A stretch of 64,000 bases of DNA from an uncultured Steroidobacter sp. (lineage in GTDB: Bacteria; Pseudomonadota; Gammaproteobacteria; Steroidobacterales; Steroidobacteraceae). Positions 59,557 through 64,000 of the stretch are shown piece by piece. A program made the position numbers and the translations under genes. Where the stretch lies: assembly GCA_937864115.1 (NCBI GenBank), contig CALMII010000038.1, positions 1 through 64,000 on the forward strand, in the 5' to 3' direction. Numbering within the stretch: position 1 is the stretch's first letter; each line of letters begins with the position of its first letter. The notes below the pieces were generated by a model that was not told the DNA's origin, ran no database searches, and was given only the letters and a program-made list of their open reading frames with translations.

Positions 59557-61758
59557 ATGTTCGCATCAGCGTCTGAAGGACGGTCGTGGGGATGGCTCAT
59601 TGGCGTGACCGTGGCGGGACTGGCAGGCGCGGCGAACGCGCAGGATGTTCAGCCGCGCCCCGGTGTCGGCGCCGTCGTCGAAGAGGTCATCGTCACTGCA
59701 CAGAAGCGCGAAGAAAGCGGGCAGGACGTGCCCATCTCGCTGGAAGTGATGAGCGCGGAGCGGATCGCCAATCTGCAACTGGTCAGCGGCACCGAGATCG
59801 CGCGACAGACGCCCAACCTGCAGGTGTCGAACCTCGGCAACGAAGATCAGCCGAAGTTCTCGCTGCGCGGCATCGCGACGCCGGACTTCAATCTCAACAC
59901 GACCTCGCCCACCGGCGTGTTCTATGACGAAGTGTATGTCGCGAGCCAGTTCCTCGGCGGCCCGCAGATCTTCGACCTTGAACGCGTCGAAGTGCTGCGC
60001 GGTCCGCAGGGCACGCTGTTCGGCAAGAACACCACCGGCGGCGCGATCAACTTCATCACCCGCTCGCCGAGCTACGAGACCGAAGGCTATGTCTCCGTGC
60101 AGGCGGGCAACCACGACTACGTCCATGCCACCGGCGCATTCAATCTGCCGCTGGTGAAGGACAAACTCGCCGCGCGTCTCGCCGCCAACTACACACGCAG
60201 CGATGGCTGGATCCGCAACTACAATCCGGCCGGCGAGGATCTGTCATCGATCGACAACTACGCACTGCGCCTGAGCCTGCTGTTCGAACCGACCGAGAAC
60301 ACCAGCGCGAAGCTGCGGCTGCTGCATTCGCGCAGCAATCCGACCAACATCGGCGTCATCAACTACGGCACCGGCCCCGGCGACACCAATGCCTTCGGCG
60401 TGAATCCTCGCGTGAACCCGCTCACCGGCGAGAACTTCGACGCCTGGGAGGGCTACTACGACCGCACCGGCGGCGAAATCATCGCCGACGGCGACGGCGC
60501 CATCCTCACCATCGATCAGAAGATCGGCCAGCTCACGCTGACCTCGATCACGTCCTACATCGAAGGCGACTTCAAGAACAACGTCGACGCCGACGGCTCG
60601 ATCGCACCCCTGCTCGCCATCGACTTCTACGCCCGCACGCGCGAGATCGGCCAGGACCTGCGCATCTCGAGCAACTACGACCGCCCGTTCAACTTCATCG
60701 CCGGCCTGTACTACAACCACGATGTCACCGGCATCAACACCGACTACACGCTGTTCGCCGCCGTCGATCTCGCCCAGAGCTACGAACAGAAACGCACCTC
60801 GTACGCCGCCTACGCGGACATGACCTACGACCTGACTCCGGACTGGACCCTGTACGGCGGCCTGCGCTGGACCGACGATGAAGGCAAGGCCACCGACTTC
60901 CAGGTCGTGCCCATCATTCCGGTACAGCCGACCCAGAGCTACGAGGATTCCGCGCCCACCGGCCGCATCGGCGTACGCTACAAATTCAGCGACGACGTGA
61001 TGGCTTATGCACAGTACGCGCGCGGCTATCGCAGCAGCACCATCAACGGCAGCGCACTGACGAATGCCAGCGACTTCAACGTCGCGGATCCCGAGAAACT
61101 GAACTCCTACGAAGTCGGCCTGAAATCGCAGTTCTTCGACGACCGGCTGCAGCTCAATACGTCGGCGTTCTATTACCAGTACCTGAACCAGCAGTTCGTC
61201 AATGCGATCACGTTGACCGAATCGAAGATGGTGAACGCGGGCGAAGCCCGGCTGATGGGCCTGGAAGCGGAAGTGATCGCGCAGCTCACCGACCATCTGC
61301 GCCTGCGCTTCGGCATGGCGCTGCTCGACACCGAGTATGTCGAACTGCATCTCGCGCGCGGCACGCCGCTGGTCGACTACGACCTCGCCGGCAATGAGTT
61401 GATCGAGGCGCCGCACACGACATTCAGTCTCGCGCTCGACTGGTCGATGTTTGCGCTGGGCGCCGGACGCGTGCACGCCCATGTCGACGGCTCGCGGGTC
61501 GGCTCGAAGTTCTTCACGCCGTTCAACAATCTGCCGCCGAGCAATCTGTCGGTGGGCGAGGCCTACTACGAGGCGAATGCACGCGTCGTCTATCGCTCCG
61601 ATTCGGGCCGTTACGAAGTCGGCGTCTGGGGCAAGAACCTGACGGACAACGACGAGGCCGCGGGCCAGGTGGGCGCCGATCAATCGACGTTCTACCAGCG
61701 CTTCACGGTGTCGCCGTATCCGCGGCGCTATGGCGTGGAGTTCAGCTACAACTTCTGA
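59557..61758 (+). CDS. TonB-dependent outer-membrane receptor
   Basis: A 733-residue receptor. A signal peptide (about 1-28, GVTVAGLAGAANAQ) is followed by the TonB-box-like EEVIVTAQKREESGQDVPISL, the plug domain with FSLRGIATPDFN and RVEVLRGPQGTLFGKNTTGGAINFITRSP, and a 22-strand barrel ending in aromatic-rich YPRRYGVEFSYNF. This subtype is common in sphingomonads and Steroidobacter-like genomes and imports sugars, steroids or aromatic compounds rather than siderophores only. The ligand is unknown. It is followed after 6 nt by a DeoR-type gene. Confidence 0.93.
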   Translation: MFASASEGRSWGWLIGVTVAGLAGAANAQDVQPRPGVGAVVEEVIVTAQKREESGQDVPISLEVMSAERIANLQLVSGTEIARQTPNLQVSNLGNEDQPKFSLRGIATPDFNLNTTSPTGVFYDEVYVASQFLGGPQIFDLERVEVLRGPQGTLFGKNTTGGAINFITRSPSYETEGYVSVQAGNHDYVHATGAFNLPLVKDKLAARLAANYTRSDGWIRNYNPAGEDLSSIDNYALRLSLLFEPTENTSAKLRLLHSRSNPTNIGVINYGTGPGDTNAFGVNPRVNPLTGENFDAWEGYYDRTGGEIIADGDGAILTIDQKIGQLTLTSITSYIEGDFKNNVDADGSIAPLLAIDFYARTREIGQDLRISSNYDRPFNFIAGLYYNHDVTGINTDYTLFAAVDLAQSYEQKRTSYAAYADMTYDLTPDWTLYGGLRWTDDEGKATDFQVVPIIPVQPTQSYEDSAPTGRIGVRYKFSDDVMAYAQYARGYRSSTINGSALTNASDFNVADPEKLNSYEVGLKSQFFDDRLQLNTSAFYYQYLNQQFVNAITLTESKMVNAGEARLMGLEAEVIAQLTDHLRLRFGMALLDTEYVELHLARGTPLVDYDLAGNELIEAPHTTFSLALDWSMFALGAGRVHAHVDGSRVGSKFFTPFNNLPPSNLSVGEAYYEANARVVYRSDSGRYEVGVWGKNLTDNDEAAGQVGADQSTFYQRFTVSPYPRRYGVEFSYNF

Positions 61759-61764
61759 CGATTC

Positions 61765-62580
61765 ATGCTCACGAACGATACGAGCAGCCACCTGTCGCCG
61801 GCGATCCAGACGCGTCACCGGCAGATTCTCGACATCGCGCGGCGCACCGGCCGCGTGACCGTCGAAGCGCTGGCCGAACGGCTCGACGTGACGCCGCAGA
61901 CGATCCGCAAGGATCTGAACGAACTGTGCGACCGCACGCTGCTGTCGCGCGTGCACGGCGGCGCCGTCATCACTTCGGGGGTCGACAATCTCGAGTACGA
62001 AGCACGGCGCCTGCTGACGAAGGAAGAAAAGCTGGCGATCGGCGCGGCGGCGGCCGCGCTGATTCCCGATCAGGCCTCGCTCTTCATCAACATCGGCACG
62101 ACGACGGAAGAAGTCGCGCGCGCCCTGCACCAGCATTCCGGACTGCTGGTCATCACCAACAATCTCAACGTCGTCGACCAGCTCTATCGCAATCCCGGCA
62201 TCGAAGTCATCGTCGCCGGCGGCCGCGTGCGCGCCATCGATCGCGCGGCGGTGGGCCCGTTCGCCGTCGATTTCATCCGGAACTTCAAGGTCGACTTCGC
62301 CGTGATCGGCACCTCCGCGATCGACGAGGACGGCGCGCTGCTGGACTTCGACATCAACGAAGTGCAGGTGTCGCAGACGATCATCCAGAACGCGCGACAG
62401 GTCATCCTGGTCGCGGACGGCAACAAGGTCGGCCGTCCGGCGCCGGTGCGCATCGGCCATCTGAGCGACGTCGATATTTTCGTCACCGACCGCCTGAGCG
62501 GTCCGCAGATGGCAGCCGTCTGCGAAACGCACGGCGTACGGGTCATCGAAACGCATTCGAAGTATCCGGGGGAACGCTGA
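61765..62580 (+). CDS. DeoR/GlpR family transcriptional regulator
   Basis: A 271-residue regulator. Helix-turn-helix (about 15-70: RHRQILDIARRTGRVTVEAL, TPQTIRKDLNEL, LLSRVHGGAV) is classic DeoR; the effector domain has SLFINIGTTTEEVARAL, ITNNLNVV and VILVADGNKVGR, the sugar-phosphate-binding fold of GlpR. It lies 6 nt after the TonB receptor, so it may regulate its own uptake operon in response to a phosphorylated sugar or glycerol phosphate. This is inference. Confidence 0.93.
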   Translation: MLTNDTSSHLSPAIQTRHRQILDIARRTGRVTVEALAERLDVTPQTIRKDLNELCDRTLLSRVHGGAVITSGVDNLEYEARRLLTKEEKLAIGAAAAALIPDQASLFINIGTTTEEVARALHQHSGLLVITNNLNVVDQLYRNPGIEVIVAGGRVRAIDRAAVGPFAVDFIRNFKVDFAVIGTSAIDEDGALLDFDINEVQVSQTIIQNARQVILVADGNKVGRPAPVRIGHLSDVDIFVTDRLSGPQMAAVCETHGVRVIETHSKYPGER

Positions 62581-62591
62581 TTCGCTTGTTC

Positions 62592-62702
62592 TTCCCCTCC
62601 TCCGCTTGCGGGGGAGGGCAAGGGAGGGGGGCGCGCAGAATGCGCGTGCTTTCGCACGCCTGCCCCCATCCCAACCTTCCCCCGCAAGCGGGGGAAGGGG
62701 CG
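62592..62702. repeat. Large GC-rich inverted repeat between deoR-type and hydrolase genes
   Basis: Two palindromes, CCCTCCTCCGC-TT-GCGGGGGAGGG (62595-62618, one mismatch) and CCTTCCCCCGC-AA-GCGGGGGAAGG (62675-62698, perfect), are themselves inverse complements of each other with flanks, so the whole 111 bp can fold as one long cruciform around ATGCGCGTGCTTTCGCACGC. It resembles dispersed GC-rich palindromes of proteobacteria and differs in sequence from the REP family above. Confidence 0.8.
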
Positions 62703-62742
62703 TGGTAGCGCAGACGGCACATCGACATATAGGGGGGGGTTC

Positions 62743-64000
62743 ATGAAGGCATCGCGTTCCTGGTTCACGTGGGGATGGCTCGCCGTACTGATCGGCTGTC
62801 TGCTGGCGCACTGGATTCAGACATCCAGCGACATCCGCATTCAGGATGTGCGCTTCACCGGCGTGAACGGCAAGCCGATGAGCGCGCTGCTGTACATTCC
62901 GCCGAACGCAACCGCGAAGACGCCGGCGCCGGGCATCCTCGCGGTGCACGGCTACATCAACTCGCGCGAGACGCAATCGGGCTTCGCCATCGAATATGCG
63001 CGCCGCGGCTACGTGGTGCTGGCGCTCGATCAGACTGGTCACGGCTACAGCGCCGCGCCGGCTTTCGCCGATGGCTTCGGCGGACCGGCCGGCCTCAAGT
63101 ATCTGCGCAGCCTCGACATCGTCGACGGCGACAACATCGGCCTGGAAGGTCACAGCATGGGCGGCGGCTCGGTGCTCGCCGCTGCCCTCGCCTATCCGGA
63201 CGGCTACAAGTCGGTGGTATTGGAAGGCTCGGCAACGCGCACGCTGTTCTCGCCGCCGGGCGATGCGAAGTTCCCGCGCAATCTCGCCATCGTCTTCAGC
63301 AAGTACGACGAGTTCAGCCAGCTCATGTGGAGCGTGCCGCGCGCGGTCGACGTCACGCAAAGTCCCAAACTGCTCTCGCTCTTCGATACCCAGCAGCCGG
63401 TCGTCCCCGGTGAACTCCATGGCTCGATCGAGGACGGCACGGCGCGCATTCTCTACACCCCGGGCACCACGCATCCGGGCGATCACCTTTCGCCTGAAGC
63501 GATCGGCGACAGCATCGAGTGGTTCCAGCGCACGCTCGCTGGCGGCACGCCGCGCGACCGTGGCGATCAGATCTGGTGGTGGAAGGAGATCGGCACGCTG
63601 ATCGCCTTCGGCGGATTCGTCGCCGTGCTGCTCGGCGCCTTCGACTGGCTGCTGCAACTGCCCGCCTTCGCTTCGTTGCGCAACGCTGCAATACCGGCGC
63701 GCGATCGTCGCGACGCGCGCTGGTGGATTGCGCTGGCATTGAGTGCGCTCGTGCCGGTGCTGACGTTCTATCCCTTCCTGACTCTCGGATCGCAGGCGCT
63801 GCCTGCATCGAAATGGCTGCCGCAAGGCATCACCAACCAGATCGTCGCCTGGGCGCTGCTCAATGGCGCGATCACGCTGGCGCTCGGCGTGCTGTTCAAG
63901 TCCGGCGCCGCGCGGCTGCCGGCGCGCTGGGGTGCATCGATCGCGATTGCGCTCGGCACGGTCGGCGTCGGTTATCTCGCGCTGCTGCTCGCGGATTATT
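62743..64000 (+). CDS. Membrane-bound alpha/beta hydrolase, partial (3' end outside window)
   Basis: An open frame from ATG 62743 (GGGGGGGG about 10 nt upstream as ribosome binding site) running off the window edge after about 419 codons. N-terminal membrane anchor (WGWLAVLIGCLLAHWI), an alpha/beta hydrolase domain (about 35-270) with HGYINSRETQ (oxyanion), nucleophile motif GHSMGGGS and a late TTHPGDH likely giving the catalytic His, then at least four hydrophobic helices (IGTLIAFGGFVAVLLGAFDW, WWIALALSALVPVLTFYPFL, and on). The hydrolase-plus-membrane layout is unusual; substrate unknown. It follows the TonB receptor and DeoR-type gene. Confidence 0.8.
   Translation, partial: MKASRSWFTWGWLAVLIGCLLAHWIQTSSDIRIQDVRFTGVNGKPMSALLYIPPNATAKTPAPGILAVHGYINSRETQSGFAIEYARRGYVVLALDQTGHGYSAAPAFADGFGGPAGLKYLRSLDIVDGDNIGLEGHSMGGGSVLAAALAYPDGYKSVVLEGSATRTLFSPPGDAKFPRNLAIVFSKYDEFSQLMWSVPRAVDVTQSPKLLSLFDTQQPVVPGELHGSIEDGTARILYTPGTTHPGDHLSPEAIGDSIEWFQRTLAGGTPRDRGDQIWWWKEIGTLIAFGGFVAVLLGAFDWLLQLPAFASLRNAAIPARDRRDARWWIALALSALVPVLTFYPFLTLGSQALPASKWLPQGITNQIVAWALLNGAITLALGVLFKSGAARLPARWGASIAIALGTVGVGYLALLLADY

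Noticed and set aside
60244..63825. A 1193-codon open frame on the minus strand
   Set aside because: It runs antisense through the TonB receptor, DeoR-type and hydrolase genes, is rich in Arg, His, Asp and Val as expected from the reverse of GC-biased codons, and shows no domain.

Overview
The window is about 65% GC, gene-dense and almost entirely chromosomal housekeeping DNA. The gene set (ygfB-pepP-ubiH-ubi monooxygenase, zapA-6S RNA-fau, rng-yhdP-tldD, nadD-holA-rsfS-rlmH, a Crp/Vfr-type regulator and Coq7) points to an aerobic, ubiquinone-using gammaproteobacterium. The TonB receptor type and the Crp, Coq7 and REP-like elements suggest a lineage near Xanthomonadales, Nevskiales or Steroidobacterales; that placement is inference. 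No phage, insertion sequence, CRISPR array or clear genomic island was seen.

Layout. 0-7 kb: pterin dehydratase, an outer-membrane barrel, a glutamate-ligase-like/inactive-transglutaminase membrane pair, and a cfa-acyl-CoA dehydrogenase operon. 7-13.4 kb: the ubiquinone/pepP/ygfB operon, diverging from coiled-coil protein-zapA-6S RNA-fau-EVE. 13.4-18 kb: a tiny lysine-rich protein with its own promoter and terminator, rpiA, pyrD, rplM-rpsI-tRNA-Gln, coq7 and a crp gene with an acidic tail. 18-28 kb: rpe, djlA, purC, an orphan histidine kinase, a YihY membrane protein, pmbA/darP, purEK and an AAA-FHA ATPase. 28-42 kb: tldD, nitrilase, yhdP, rng, maf, a macro domain protein, a Ser/Thr kinase, rlmH-rsfS-nadD-holA. 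42-51 kb: an M1 aminopeptidase and a complete Mrp-type Na+/H+ antiporter operon with fused A and B subunits. 51-64 kb: trhO, the ada/oxygenase DNA-repair pair, a transaminase-glutamine synthetase pair, pirin/LysR, and a TonB receptor-DeoR regulator-membrane hydrolase group cut by the window edge.

Many operons use 4-nt ATGA or GTGA stop/start overlaps, so translational coupling is common. The most unusual content lies between genes. Nine loci carry a two-module REP-like palindrome family (GTCAGGCTTCAGCCTGAC and GGCCGGCTGAAGCCGGCC), mostly just after stop codons. Two copies carry nearly the same 25-nt loop in two different stems, and one copy supplies the C-terminus of TrhO. Several other gaps carry arrays with a 7-9 bp period. 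At protein level the oddities are low-complexity charged tails: the Lys-rich micro-protein, a Lys/Ala-rich N-terminal extension on RsfS, and a poly-Asp/Glu tail on Crp. No wholly new multi-gene system could be demonstrated from sequence alone.
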